64,000 nt of DNA from Solimonas sp041659605 (lineage in GTDB: Bacteria > Pseudomonadota > Gammaproteobacteria > Nevskiales > Nevskiaceae). The translations under genes were made by a program, and so were the position numbers. Below the pieces are notes generated by a model that worked only from the letters and a program-made list of their open reading frames with translations, did no database searches and was not told the origin of the DNA. The stretch spans positions 9,341 to 73,340 of the forward strand of contig JBAZXW010000022.1 of assembly GCA_041659605.1 (NCBI GenBank). Direction: 5' to 3'. Below are positions 35,555 through 43,511 of this stretch, piece after piece. Position 1 is the first letter of the stretch. Each line of letters opens with the position of its first letter.

Positions 35555-36187
35555 TCAGAGCAGCTTCAGCAGCATCTCGACCAGCGTCTGCGTGAGCCGC
35601 TCGCGCGACAGGTGTGCGGGCCGGTACAGCACCGTCTGCAGGATCGCCGACCACACCATCGTCATCAACAGATAGGTGCTCGCCTCGGGATCGTCGAAAT
35701 GCACGACGCGCTGGCTCTTGCGCCGGCCCTCCTGGGCGATGTGCTGCAGCGTGTCGGACAGGTCGCGCATCTCCGGGATGTCCCACAGGAACGGCACCTC
35801 GCGCAGGGCCACGCGCAGCAAATCGCCGCGCCTCTCCAGCGCCGCGGCCATCGCGCGCATCCAGTAGTCGATGCCGGCGCGCGGCTGACCCTCCAGCGCG
35901 ACCGCCTCGCGCAGACTCGCCGACACCTCGGCCGTGACCTCGCGCATCACCCGCGCCAGCCCGCTGGCGATGATCGACTGCTTGTTGGGGAAGTACTCAT
36001 AGAGCGAGCCGATGCTGACGCCGGCGACCTCCGCGACGCGGTTGGTCGTCACCGCGGCGTAGCCTTCGGCGGCGAGGACCTGAGCCCCGGCCTCGATGAT
36101 GGCGTCGAACGTGGCCTTGGCGCGCACCTGCCGAGGGGCCTTTTTCGCTTGCAGCTCAGCGGCTTGAATACGGCTATGCGTGGACAT
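35555..36187 (-). CDS. TetR-family repressor
   Basis: 210 residues. HTH region about residues 24-70 with VTTNRVAEVAGVSIGSLYEY. The C-terminal domain includes DLLRVALREVPFLWDIPEM, common in this subgroup. It is divergent from the second three-haem lipoprotein gene at 36331, 143 bp apart, so probably controls it. Two copies of TTTCCGAG lie between them. Confidence 0.87.
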   Translation of the reverse strand: MSTHSRIQAAELQAKKAPRQVRAKATFDAIIEAGAQVLAAEGYAAVTTNRVAEVAGVSIGSLYEYFPNKQSIIASGLARVMREVTAEVSASLREAVALEGQPRAGIDYWMRAMAAALERRGDLLRVALREVPFLWDIPEMRDLSDTLQHIAQEGRRKSQRVVHFDDPEASTYLLMTMVWSAILQTVLYRPAHLSRERLTQTLVEMLLKLL

Positions 36188-36201
36188 CGGGTGGCCCCCG
36201 G

Positions 36202-36220
36202 GTTTCCGAGTGTTTCCGAG
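36202..36220. promoter_or_regulatory. Direct repeat, candidate operator
   Basis: GTTTCCGAG occurs twice with 10-bp period (36202-36210, 36212-36220), one helical turn, just upstream of the tetR start. A direct repeat is less typical for TetR than a palindrome, so the assignment is tentative. Confidence 0.35.
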
Positions 36221-36330
36221 CTTTTGTTCAGGTTAATGTTAGCCGCAAGAGCCCAAGGCAGGGCGGAAGTGCTGCGTGCGTGCAGCGCGTGATGGCGCCG
36301 TTCCCCGCGAACGCGCGACCGGAGGAGAGC

Positions 36331-38781
36331 ATGAAGAAGCACACGTTCCGACTGATCCTGTGTCTGGCCGCGCTGGGCCTGGGCGCCTGCGCCGGCGAGT
36401 ACGGCGGCGATCAAGGCGGCGATGTCGGCGGACCTGCGCCCGGCGGCGGCACCGGCAGCGTCGACGAATTCTTCACGGCGCGGGTGCAGCCGCGCCTGGC
36501 CTTCTGCCGCAGCTGCCATGTGCCCGGCGGCATCGCCGACGTCGACGGCGGCCGCAACTTCATGCTGTCCGACAACGCGGCGCAGGACTTCGACAATCTG
36601 CGCGCGTCCTGGGAACGCCTCGGCGGCAACAACCCGACCTCGCGCATCCTGCTGATGGCCTCCGGCGCCGAGACCCCGCACACCGGCGGCCAGCCGTGGC
36701 CGGTGGGCAGCGCCGCCTACGACGACATGAGGACCCTCCTGGAGTGTTTCGCCAATCCGGCCGGATGCCTCGACGGCGCCGGCAGCGGACCGGTGGAGCA
36801 GGACGCGCCGCTGCTCGGCAGCAAGCACGCGCAGCATCGCTGGGCCAGCTACTGCGAAGGCAAGGCCGACGATGCCGTGCTGCCGGCCGACCCGCGCACG
36901 CTGGTGCAGCCCGGCTTCAACGAAGGCAAGGCGGTGTATTTCAACGCCTGGTACGAGGACTGCCACGTCAACCTGCCGGAGGCCGAGAAGCCGGCGAAGA
37001 GCTGCGGCGAATACCGCGCGCGCCGCGATCGCGGCCTGGCGTTCCTGATCGACGAGCTGCCGACCGGCACGCTCAGCGCCACCGACTACAACAACACCTG
37101 GCAGGCCTGGGGCCTGACCGAGCGCCCGGCGAATTTCGACGAGCTGTACACGCTGCGCTACGGCCTCAACGCCGCGCCCTTCCCCAATCCGTACCCGCTG
37201 CCGGGCGAAGATCCCAAGACCAGCAATGGAGGCTCGGGCCAGCTGCCGCTCGGCCTGCGCCAGATCAAGGACGACAGCGGCAACTGGACCGGTACGATCG
37301 GCACGGCGGCCTGCTTCCAGTGCCACGGCGGCCAGATCGGCGACGCCGTCGACGGCGGCAACCGCATCACGCTTGCGAGCATCGGCCTGGGCAACAACAA
37401 CTTCGACGTGCCGATCAACGCGCAGGACAACTCGGCGTTCGCGAGCACCCCGTTCGCCACGACGCTGCCGGCGCTCGACATCAACAGCCTGTTCAACATC
37501 GGCATCAAGCAGCGCGGCCAGAACAACGCCGTCGGCGCCTTCGAGTTCCTGATCACCGTGCTCGACCTCGACTCGCTGGGCATCAATCCCGATCCGCTCA
37601 AGACCATCGTCGAAGCCACCGGCCCGCAGGACCAGGCGCACCCGCTCGCGCACACCCAGGACACGCCGCCGTGGTGGAACTTCGGCTCGCGTCCGCGCAA
37701 GTTCTTCGACGCCGGCGTTTCCAACGACAGCACGCGCATCATCATGGCCGCCGGTCCGGGCGACTTCAATTCGCTGATGACGCTCGACGGCAAGCCCTAC
37801 CGCGATCGCATCGAGCAGTACGACCAGGACCTGGCCGCCTTCTTCCTGTCGCTGCGCTCGCCCGAGTATCCGGCCGCGATCGACACCGCGCTCGCCGAGC
37901 AGGGCGCGATCCTGTTCCACACCAAGGACCTGTGGGCCGAAGAAGGCAATGCCGACGCGCCCAGGCCACTGGGCGGCAACGGTTCCTGCGCCAGCTGCCA
38001 CGGCGCCTACTCGCCGCGCTACGTCAACGACCCCAACTACCTGGTCGACCCGTCACTCGAAGGCGTCGCCGCGCATATCTCGCCGCTGGCCGTGATCGAC
38101 ACCGACCACGCGCGCTCCGACATGCTCACGCCGACCCTGCGCGAACGCTGGGACACCACGTACTGGGGTTACCAGGACAACGTCGAAGGCTACGTCGCGC
38201 CCGAGGACAAGGACCCGGTCACCGAAGCGCTCGACGACCTGTATCCGGTGGCACTGCGCCCGGAGGGCGTCTGCGGCTGGGAGAAGGACGTCATCGGCTA
38301 CCAGGCGCCGCCGCTGTACGGCGTCTGGGCCACGGCGCCGTATCTGCACAACGGCTCGGTGCCGACCGTCGACGCCGTGCTCGACTCGTCCAAGCGCGCA
38401 CCCATCTGGCAGCGCAAGCTGCAGACCGAAGGCACGGTCACCGGCTTCGACCAGCGTCTTGCAACCGCCTACGACTACGCCGCGATCGGCTGGAAATCCA
38501 ACGTGCTCAGCTGCACCGACATCCCCGGCACGCAGGAAATGAACTGCAGCCCGACCGGCGACGAAGGCCCGTCGCTGACGCAGCTAATGCAGAACTACCT
38601 CAACCAGTCGATCGCGTGGACCGGGTTGTTCACGATCTCCGATCCGGCGCCCGGCGCAATCGACAAGCGCCTGGTCTACGACACCCGCATCCTCGGCAAC
38701 GGCAACGGCGGCCACGTCTTCAGCGACGTGCTGACCGAAACCGAACGCAAGGCGATCGTCGAGTACCTCAAGACGCTCTGA
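36331..38781 (+). CDS. Three-haem RoxA-like c-type cytochrome lipoprotein (copy 2)
   Basis: 816 residues from the ATG at 36331 (GGAGGAGAGC upstream). Lipoprotein signal ends in LGLGACAGEYGGD, the same lipobox context as copy 1. Haem sites: C59RSCH, C328FQCH and C553ASCH, with GNGSCASCHGAYSPRY and PPLYGVWATAPYLHNGSVP as in RoxA/MauG-type cytochromes. About 110 residues shorter than copy 1, mainly between the N-terminal haem unit and the core and near the C-terminus. Both end in an identical-looking helix ..YLKTL. Likely an exported oxidase or peroxidase with unknown substrate. Copy 1 is paired with AraC, this copy with TetR, so the two appear to answer different signals. Confidence 0.83.
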   Translation: MKKHTFRLILCLAALGLGACAGEYGGDQGGDVGGPAPGGGTGSVDEFFTARVQPRLAFCRSCHVPGGIADVDGGRNFMLSDNAAQDFDNLRASWERLGGNNPTSRILLMASGAETPHTGGQPWPVGSAAYDDMRTLLECFANPAGCLDGAGSGPVEQDAPLLGSKHAQHRWASYCEGKADDAVLPADPRTLVQPGFNEGKAVYFNAWYEDCHVNLPEAEKPAKSCGEYRARRDRGLAFLIDELPTGTLSATDYNNTWQAWGLTERPANFDELYTLRYGLNAAPFPNPYPLPGEDPKTSNGGSGQLPLGLRQIKDDSGNWTGTIGTAACFQCHGGQIGDAVDGGNRITLASIGLGNNNFDVPINAQDNSAFASTPFATTLPALDINSLFNIGIKQRGQNNAVGAFEFLITVLDLDSLGINPDPLKTIVEATGPQDQAHPLAHTQDTPPWWNFGSRPRKFFDAGVSNDSTRIIMAAGPGDFNSLMTLDGKPYRDRIEQYDQDLAAFFLSLRSPEYPAAIDTALAEQGAILFHTKDLWAEEGNADAPRPLGGNGSCASCHGAYSPRYVNDPNYLVDPSLEGVAAHISPLAVIDTDHARSDMLTPTLRERWDTTYWGYQDNVEGYVAPEDKDPVTEALDDLYPVALRPEGVCGWEKDVIGYQAPPLYGVWATAPYLHNGSVPTVDAVLDSSKRAPIWQRKLQTEGTVTGFDQRLATAYDYAAIGWKSNVLSCTDIPGTQEMNCSPTGDEGPSLTQLMQNYLNQSIAWTGLFTISDPAPGAIDKRLVYDTRILGNGNGGHVFSDVLTETERKAIVEYLKTL

Positions 38782-38790
38782 TCATTCCTC

Positions 38791-38874
38791 CCTCTTCCCC
38801 GCCAGGGGGAGAGGGCTCACCTTCCCCAACTCCCTCTCCCCCGCCTCGGGGGAGAGGGCTGGGGTGAGGGGGCG
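38791..38874. repeat. CCCTCTCCCC-type hairpin repeats
   Basis: Two successive hairpins, CCTCTTCCCCGCCAGGGGGA-type at 38791-38814 and CCCTCTCCCCCGCCTCGGGG-type at 38832-38874, between the convergent cytochrome and integrase genes. Related to 15910-15951. They may act as a bidirectional terminator. Confidence 0.7.
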
Positions 38875-38893
38875 CGCCGGCGCAGCCGGCGCC

Positions 38894-39910
38894 TCACATC
38901 CGGTCCAACGGACTCACCACCCCGCGCCCCCCGCGATTGAGCACGTGCGTGTAGATCATCGTCGTGCTCACGTCCGAATGACCCAGCAGCTCTTGCACTG
39001 TGCGGATGTCGTAGACGCCTTCCAAAAAGTGCGTTGCGAACGAATGCCGAAGCACATGCGGAGAGACATGCTTTGCGATCCCCGCAGTCTCGGCCGCCGC
39101 GCGAACCTGTCGTTGCACCTGCTGCTCGCTCAGGTGGTGCCGGCGGACTTCGCCCGAGCGTGGATCGGACGAAAATCCGGCTGAAACGAAGATGTACTGC
39201 CAGGCCCACTCACCGGCCGCGCGCGGGTACTTCCGCGCCAGCGCGTCCGGCAACCAGACTTGAGCCTTGCCCAGACGGTAGTCGCGTTCATACAGCGTGC
39301 GCCGCATTGCCAGCTGGGACCGCAACGGCTCGAGCAAGCTCGACGGCAGCACCGTCACTCGGTCCTTTCCGCCCTTGCCGTCGCGCACGATGACTTCGCG
39401 ACGTGCAATGTCCACGTCCTTCACGCGCAGCCGTAACCCCTCGGTCAGGCGCATTCCGGTGCCGTACAGAAGACGGGCCACCAGCCCGGGTGCGTTCACC
39501 GGAAGCTGATCCATCAGACGCCCTGCCTCCGCGCGGGACAGGACGACAGGCAGGCGCTGCGGCTTCTTTGCTCGCGTAACCCCGTCCAGCCACGGCAGCT
39601 GGATATCCAGCACTTCTCGATACAGGAACAGAATCGCGGACAGCGCAAGATTCTGCGTGTTCGCGGCAACGTTCTGGCTCACCGCCAGATCGCTGAGAAA
39701 TGCTTCCACTTCGGGAGCGCCCATCTCGCGCGGATGGCGCTTGCCATGAAACAGGATGAAGCGTTTAATCCAATGCAAATACGTTTGCTCTGTGCGCAGG
39801 CTGTAATGCCGTGTACGAATTGCCGCGCGGACCTGATCGAGCAACTTGGGAGGCTTAACAAATGAAGCACTTGGCGCTGCCAGTGACGCGATTTCGGATT
39901 GCGTTTTCAT
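38894..39910 (-). CDS. intI: Integron integrase
   Basis: 338 residues from the ATG at 39910 (the frame also allows a TTG at 39919). Tyrosine recombinase: N-terminal SAM-like core-binding domain (YSLRTEQTYLHWIKRFI), catalytic Arg in GTGMRLTEGLRL, Lys in GKGGKDRV, HVLRHSFATH (His/Arg), LGHSD and the nucleophile Tyr in MIYTHVLNRG. Between the catalytic Lys and His boxes it carries the extra helix segment WLPDALARKYPRAAGEWAWQ, position about 220-240, that is specific to integron integrases. It is transcribed away from the cassette array, as in known integrons, and is intact, so the platform could be active. Confidence 0.95.
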   Translation of the reverse strand: MKTQSEIASLAAPSASFVKPPKLLDQVRAAIRTRHYSLRTEQTYLHWIKRFILFHGKRHPREMGAPEVEAFLSDLAVSQNVAANTQNLALSAILFLYREVLDIQLPWLDGVTRAKKPQRLPVVLSRAEAGRLMDQLPVNAPGLVARLLYGTGMRLTEGLRLRVKDVDIARREVIVRDGKGGKDRVTVLPSSLLEPLRSQLAMRRTLYERDYRLGKAQVWLPDALARKYPRAAGEWAWQYIFVSAGFSSDPRSGEVRRHHLSEQQVQRQVRAAAETAGIAKHVSPHVLRHSFATHFLEGVYDIRTVQELLGHSDVSTTMIYTHVLNRGGRGVVSPLDRM

Positions 39911-39942
39911 ATGAATCAACCACTTTCTTTCCCTCGCCCGAT

Positions 39943-39999
39943 GTTATACGTCATGGCGGGCGAGTTACACGTCAATCTGTGATCTAGTTGGCGTTAGGC
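39943..39999. other. attI recombination site
   Basis: Core GTTAGGC (39993-39999) is where cassette 1 joins, with cutting expected after its G. Upstream, GTTATACGTCA (39943-39953) and GTTACACGTCA (39964-39974) form a direct repeat with 21-bp period and probably bind integrase, as the accessory repeats of attI1 do. Confidence 0.75.
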
Positions 40000-40004
40000 A
40001 TTAC

Positions 40005-40322
40005 GTGACTACGGCAGTTGTTCGCATAAAGGGGGCCGCGGCTCACATTGAGCCGCTGCGGAAGCGCATTCCCACCGCAAGCGTCGAGCGCGAGGACATC
40101 GTCATTCGCTCCGCCCTGCCTGATACCTCATCACTGAATGATCATTTAGTGTGGCTCTGGGGTGCGCTTGCCCACGAGCGGCGTATGCTCAAGCGCCTAC
40201 AAGCGGGTGGCGCACAAATCGTCTGCACTGCTCACATGAAGCCAGGCCCAATACGGCTGCTCCCAAATGCAACCGAAATGCTCCATCTGCTCAGCTGCGA
40301 ATTGATAGTGGAGCGCGCGTAA
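40005..40322 (+). CDS. Cassette 1 protein, unknown function
   Basis: 105 residues from a GTG 6 bases after the attI core, so its ribosome site would be inside attI. Soluble, no signal peptide. Contains HLVWLWGALAHERRMLKRLQAGGAQIVC and ends LLSCELIVERA. The shape (short alpha/beta protein) recalls DUF4279-type immunity-like proteins that are frequent in cassettes, but I cannot confirm that. Being first after attI, it is the cassette best placed to be expressed from an integron promoter. Confidence 0.6.
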   Translation: MTTAVVRIKGAAAHIEPLRKRIPTASVEREDIVIRSALPDTSSLNDHLVWLWGALAHERRMLKRLQAGGAQIVCTAHMKPGPIRLLPNATEMLHLLSCELIVERA

Positions 40323-40323
40323 T

Positions 40324-40389
40324 GCCTAACAACGCGTTCCAGCCGACGGCCTCGCTTCGCTCGGCCGCGGCTGAACGCGGGCGTTGGGC
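40324..40389 (+). repeat. attC1
   Basis: R'' GCCTAAC (40324-40330), R' GTTGGGC (40383-40389), with inner arms CAGCCGAC and GCGGCTGA and a central GGCCTCGCTTCGCTCGGCC hairpin. Confidence 0.92.
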
Positions 40390-40421
40390 GGCATGAAGCA
40401 TCCGTGTGTGGGGGCAACCTT

Positions 40422-40682
40422 GTGAGGGTCGAATTGATTGGTCTCGCCCTTTTCTTTCTAGGCGCTGCCGTATTGTCCGCTTATACATACAGCGTGAACA
40501 CACCGATGCCCAGACTGAATGTTCTGGGAAAAATGGTGTTCGTTTTAAGTGGCGCGGGGGTCTTTCTGAGCATGATTGGCTTTGTCATCGGCTGGGCCAG
40601 GCCCGAAGGTGGCGGCTTATTGATGGTTCTGTCGGTTGTAGGTTTTATCATCAGTTTTGCAATCAACTTCACGTTGCAGTAG
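40422..40682 (+). CDS. Cassette 2 small membrane protein A
   Basis: 86 residues from the GTG at 40422, placed 7 nt after GGGGG; another GTG lies at 40404. Three hydrophobic helices are visible: LIGLALFFLGAAVLSAY, MVFVLSGAGVFLSMIGFVIG and LLMVLSVVGFIISFAI. No known family. It shares a cassette with a second membrane protein gene that starts 2 bp after its stop, so the two may form a pair. Confidence 0.5.
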   Translation: MRVELIGLALFFLGAAVLSAYTYSVNTPMPRLNVLGKMVFVLSGAGVFLSMIGFVIGWARPEGGGLLMVLSVVGFIISFAINFTLQ

Positions 40683-40684
40683 TT

Positions 40685-41005
40685 ATGGACACCTTTGCTT
40701 ACGTGATGCTATGCGCGCTGGTGTGTGGGCCTTCGCTAATCGCCATTTCCAGCGCCGTGAAGAGGAATCGCGACGGCAAGCCCCGTTCTCGCGCGATCAA
40801 CGTAATGTTGGTGGCCAGCCTTCTGGTAGGGGTTACTTGCGGTGGCGCGCTAATGGTCTTTGCAGTAGTTTGTTTGCAGGTGAAAACGTTCGTGACGCTT
40901 GCCTTCGGACTCTTCAGCATCATGTTGTCGTTTGTGCCGCTTTATATTGCTTACTGGGCACTGCGCGCGCTCAACGGCGCTGAACGGTGGCACGGGCAGG
41001 GGTAG
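40685..41005 (+). CDS. Cassette 2 small membrane protein B
   Basis: 106 residues from the ATG at 40685, only 2 bp after the preceding stop. Three hydrophobic segments (YVMLCALVCGPSLIAISSA, VMLVASLLVGVTCGGALMVF, LFSIMLSFVPLYIAYWAL) joined by short basic loops. I do not recognise it. Translational coupling with protein A suggests a two-component membrane unit carried by one cassette, which is uncommon since most cassettes hold one gene. Confidence 0.5.
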   Translation: MDTFAYVMLCALVCGPSLIAISSAVKRNRDGKPRSRAINVMLVASLLVGVTCGGALMVFAVVCLQVKTFVTLAFGLFSIMLSFVPLYIAYWALRALNGAERWHGQG

Positions 41006-41024
41006 TAATGCATCACGTCGTGCC

Positions 41025-41093
41025 GCCCAACAAGTGCTTGCAGTGGGACGTCCTCGCCTTCGGCGAGGCCGCCCCTGAAGCTGGGCGTTGGGC
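41025..41093 (+). repeat. attC2
   Basis: R'' GCCCAAC (41025-41031), R' GTTGGGC (41087-41093), with CTCGCCTTCGGCGAG as the central hairpin. Confidence 0.92.
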
Positions 41094-41110
41094 ATCAAGG
41101 GAGACCTGAA

Positions 41111-41610
41111 GTGAGCCTTGCCCGTCTACTCGTGCTTATCTCGCTCACGCAAGCAGTCGGTGCGTGCGCCGTTTCTTCGCCAATCGAAGACGGAGGGAGT
41201 AGCAAGTCGCAGTTTGAGAAAGCCCTCATCTACGACGGTGAACGCAAGCAGATCCAACCGCCGCTGCCGGGCATTGAGACCCACCGCGTCTTTCATCAAG
41301 GTTCAACTGGGTTTACGCCCGTATCAGCCGTACGTAATAGCGCAATGGAACGCGTAGTGGAGTTCTGCAAGTTCAAAGGGCGGAGCCGTATCTTGTCGAG
41401 GAAACCACCTCCAAGCCGCCACACATTCTAGGCAACTGGCCGAGAATTGAGATTGTATTTTCTTGCGTAGCTGTTGCGTCTAATTCAGAAGCAGCACCCC
41501 AAGGTCAAGATAAATATGACCAACTCCGAAAACTGAAGTCGTTGCTCGATGACGGGGCCATATCGCAGGAGGAGTACGAGAAGGAAAAGCGGAGGCTCCT
41601 TGCTCAATGA
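41111..41610 (+). pseudogene. Cassette 3 SHOCT-domain lipoprotein, frameshifted
   Basis: A GTG at 41111 (GGGAG 7 nt upstream) opens a lipoprotein-like protein with LTQAVGAC and IQPPLPGIETHRVFHQGSTGF. This frame stops at 41431. In the -1 frame the sequence continues without stop from 41341 to 41610: VEETTSKPPHILGNWPRIEI, a Cys, then DKYDQLRKLKSLLDDGAISQ and EEYEKEKRRLLAQ, a clear SHOCT domain. The two halves fit one family of about 165 residues with a switch near 41370-41400. A single-base indel, assembly error or frameshifting could explain it; no convincing slippery site is seen. Confidence 0.65.
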
Positions 41611-41611
41611 T

Positions 41612-41689
41612 GCCCAACAGTCGGTTCCACCCGACGTCCCTGCCGCCGCTTCGCGCCGTCAGGGCCGCGGGTGAACCTGAGCGTTGGGC
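41612..41689 (+). repeat. attC3
   Basis: R'' GCCCAAC (41612-41618) begins 2 bases after the SHOCT stop; R' GTTGGGC (41683-41689). Confidence 0.92.
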
Positions 41690-41692
41690 CTC

Positions 41693-41956
41693 ATGAGAAG
41701 CAAAGCACTCGTCGCGCTCGGGTCCTTCCTCTGCCTGAGCATAGCGTTTGGGCTTTTGGCTATATTTGTTCATCCAGTATTTCTGGGAGGCGTCGTGGTC
41801 TCGGCTGTCGCACACGGTGTCTGGCTTATGAGTCTTTCGTGCCCGCAGTGTGGTGCTTCAATTCTGTGGCGTACCCACATCGTGTTCGGAGTGCAGCTGT
41901 CGGCCTTCTCGCCATGGCCACCTCATCTATGCCCACAGTGCGGTCGTGCGTTATGA
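41693..41956 (+). CDS. Cassette 4 membrane protein with zinc-ribbon cysteines
   Basis: 87 residues from the ATG at 41693, three bases after attC3, so any ribosome site lies inside attC3. Two membrane helices (ALVALGSFLCLSIAFGLLAIF and FLGGVVVSAVAHGVWLMSL) precede two CPQCG motifs (SCPQCGAS and LCPQCGRAL) spaced about 29 residues apart, which can bind one zinc. A membrane-tethered zinc ribbon; function unknown. Confidence 0.6.
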   Translation: MRSKALVALGSFLCLSIAFGLLAIFVHPVFLGGVVVSAVAHGVWLMSLSCPQCGASILWRTHIVFGVQLSAFSPWPPHLCPQCGRAL

Positions 41957-41987
41957 GCGTGCGTTTAATGAGCGGCGCACGCGTGAT

Positions 41988-42065
41988 GCCCAACCATTGC
42001 ATGCAGCCGACGTATTTGCCTCCGCTTCGCTACGGCAAATCCGCGGCTGATGCTCGGCGTTGGGC
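41988..42065 (+). repeat. attC4
   Basis: R'' GCCCAAC (41988-41994), R' GTTGGGC (42059-42065); arms CAGCCGAC and GCGGCTGA. Confidence 0.92.
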
Positions 42066-42074
42066 CTACTAGAA

Positions 42075-42569
42075 ATGAATCGCTTACTTGCAGGTCTGCT
42101 AGCCGCCTTCTCATTCAACTCGGTTGGCCACGCGCAAAGTTCATTCATAAGCACGTCTCAGGTAGCCACGCGGGAGTTCATGCAGTCTGTCGGCGGAATA
42201 CAAGTTGGAGAAGCACAACAGACAGCGCCGGGGTTCTGGTCTGTTCCTATTTTTTGTGATGTCAGCGGATTGAAGACAGTCACCCAAAAGCCAACGACAA
42301 TGAACTCTGGCTTGGTTGTCACAAAAGTGCTTCAGCAGGTTCAGGACTTCGAGCTACGCATTTCTGTTGTCACAAACACCGCTCTTAGTGGCAATGCGTC
42401 GTCAACCTGCCCCACCGTCACGCTTGCACAAGCCCGTCCAGGCACTTATACGGTTGTTTACCTAGAGCGGGACCGTGCAACCCACAAAATCGGCGTGGTA
42501 ACGCTAGGGCAGGCCCAACAAGGGGTTCAAGGGCCGACGTCTCCGCCTTCGGCGGAGCCGCGCCCTTAA
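42075..42569 (+). CDS. Cassette 5 exported protein, unknown function
   Basis: 164 residues with a signal peptide (MNRLLAGLLAAFSFNSVGHA). The mature part is beta-rich with two cysteines. The frame reads through R'' of attC5 and stops inside the attC at 42569, so the last ~18 residues (AQQGVQGPTSPPSAEPRP) are encoded by the recombination site. Family unknown. Confidence 0.6.
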   Translation: MNRLLAGLLAAFSFNSVGHAQSSFISTSQVATREFMQSVGGIQVGEAQQTAPGFWSVPIFCDVSGLKTVTQKPTTMNSGLVVTKVLQQVQDFELRISVVTNTALSGNASSTCPTVTLAQARPGTYTVVYLERDRATHKIGVVTLGQAQQGVQGPTSPPSAEPRP

Positions 42570-42583
42570 CCCGGGCGTTAGAC
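42513..42583 (+). repeat. attC5
   Basis: R'' GCCCAAC (42513-42519), R' GTTAGAC (42577-42583), central CTCCGCCTTCGGCGGAG hairpin. Overlaps the 3' end of the cassette 5 gene. Confidence 0.9.
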
Positions 42584-42590
42584 CCCACTA

Positions 42591-42965
42591 ATGCAACTGT
42601 CAGAACATCAGTACAACGAGCCGGCGCTGCGGCAGTTCGGCGAAGAAGCGACGACGTTGTTGCTTGCCGGCAGGTTTGATGACTTGGCGAATCGCTTTGG
42701 TTACGCAATCGCCAATGGCCGTGAGCCGGCGAAGGCAATCGAAGACGATTTCACCGGAGCGCTATCCGGCAGCGGAGTAGACGAAGCAAGAAAGGCGAAG
42801 CACGCCGTGTTCGTAAAGCACTTCAAACAAAATGACACAAAGCTGCTGGCCTTGGTTGAGTCACGAATCACCCTCAGCGCGGATAAGACACTACTCGTCG
42901 AGCTCATCGTCGCTGCGGCACCCGAAGGTAAGCGTCTCTACCTGGAGCAAATAAGTGGTGTCTAA
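42591..42965 (+). CDS. Cassette 6 protein, unknown function
   Basis: 124 residues from the ATG at 42591. Soluble, mostly helical, with an amphipathic stretch FGEEATTLLLAGRFDDLANRFG (start residue 16) and a C-terminal half rich in Lys and Leu. No signal peptide, membrane helix or catalytic motif. The stop overlaps R'' of attC6. No family recognised; size fits the many single-domain cassette proteins. Confidence 0.6.
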   Translation: MQLSEHQYNEPALRQFGEEATTLLLAGRFDDLANRFGYAIANGREPAKAIEDDFTGALSGSGVDEARKAKHAVFVKHFKQNDTKLLALVESRITLSADKTLLVELIVAAAPEGKRLYLEQISGV

Positions 42966-43029
42966 CAAGCAGGTCCAGCCGACAAATTCGCGCTGCGCGC
43001 GAATTTGCGGCTGAACTGCGGCGTTGGGC
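42960..43029 (+). repeat. attC6
   Basis: R'' GTCTAAC (42960-42966), R' GTTGGGC (43023-43029), central AAATTCGCGCTGCGCGCGAA-type hairpin. Confidence 0.9.
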
Positions 43030-43036
43030 GTAAACC

Positions 43037-43489
43037 ATGGCAAGCAGAAAGCGGCTGCGAAGTGTGTGCCACAGCATCGCGCACCATGCGGTTAGCGGCT
43101 TGTCGTACATCCATCCGCACGTGCTTCGTGCTTGTCGCTCTGCCGGTCTTCCCGCCATGAAGGTAGACATGCTTGATGCCGAGCCATGTCCGGCAGAGTT
43201 CCGAGGCCTTGAGCCGTTGCGCTTATCTCTTCGAGCACTGAAAGAGAAGCTTGAGGGCATTCTCTCGGCAGAGGGCTTTAGTTCGTCGGAGCTCGTCATC
43301 GCCACCTTGCAGTTCTCCCCAGATCCCGCCCAGCATGACGACCATTGCAGCGTTTGCTGCGCTACGCTTCAAACAGCGGAAGGCGAGCCGGTAGAGTGCG
43401 TCGTTGACTATCTCGGGAATAAGCGCGCCCAACAAGGTGCTGCAGCCGACGCCCTTGCCGCCGCTTCGCGTCGTCAAGGCCGCGGCTGA
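43037..43489 (+). CDS. Cassette 7 protein, family common in integrons
   Basis: 150 residues starting MASRKRLRSVCHSIAHHAVS, then GLSYIHPHVLRACRSAG. I recall this N-terminal pattern from uncharacterised proteins found repeatedly in gene cassettes, but no function is known. Conserved His and Cys residues near the N-terminus (SVCHSIAHH, YIHPH) and CSVCCATL later could bind metal. The frame runs through R'' of attC7, so its tail (AAASRRQGRG) is attC-encoded and nearly identical to the tail of the cassette 14 HigA protein. Confidence 0.6.
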   Translation: MASRKRLRSVCHSIAHHAVSGLSYIHPHVLRACRSAGLPAMKVDMLDAEPCPAEFRGLEPLRLSLRALKEKLEGILSAEGFSSSELVIATLQFSPDPAQHDDHCSVCCATLQTAEGEPVECVVDYLGNKRAQQGAAADALAAASRRQGRG

Positions 43490-43504
43490 GCACGAGCGTT
43501 ATGC
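43427..43504 (+). repeat. attC7
   Basis: R'' GCCCAAC (43427-43433), R' GTTATGC (43498-43504). Overlaps the cassette 7 coding end. Confidence 0.9.
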
Positions 43505-43511
43505 GTAACAG

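Noticed and set aside
36202..36238. Palindromic operator for the third TetR
   Set aside because: Only a direct repeat of TTTCCGAG is visible; it was kept as a low-confidence site rather than called an operator.
41360..41400. Programmed -1 frameshift site in cassette 3
   Set aside because: TTCAAAGGGCGG does not allow tandem tRNA re-pairing in the -1 frame.
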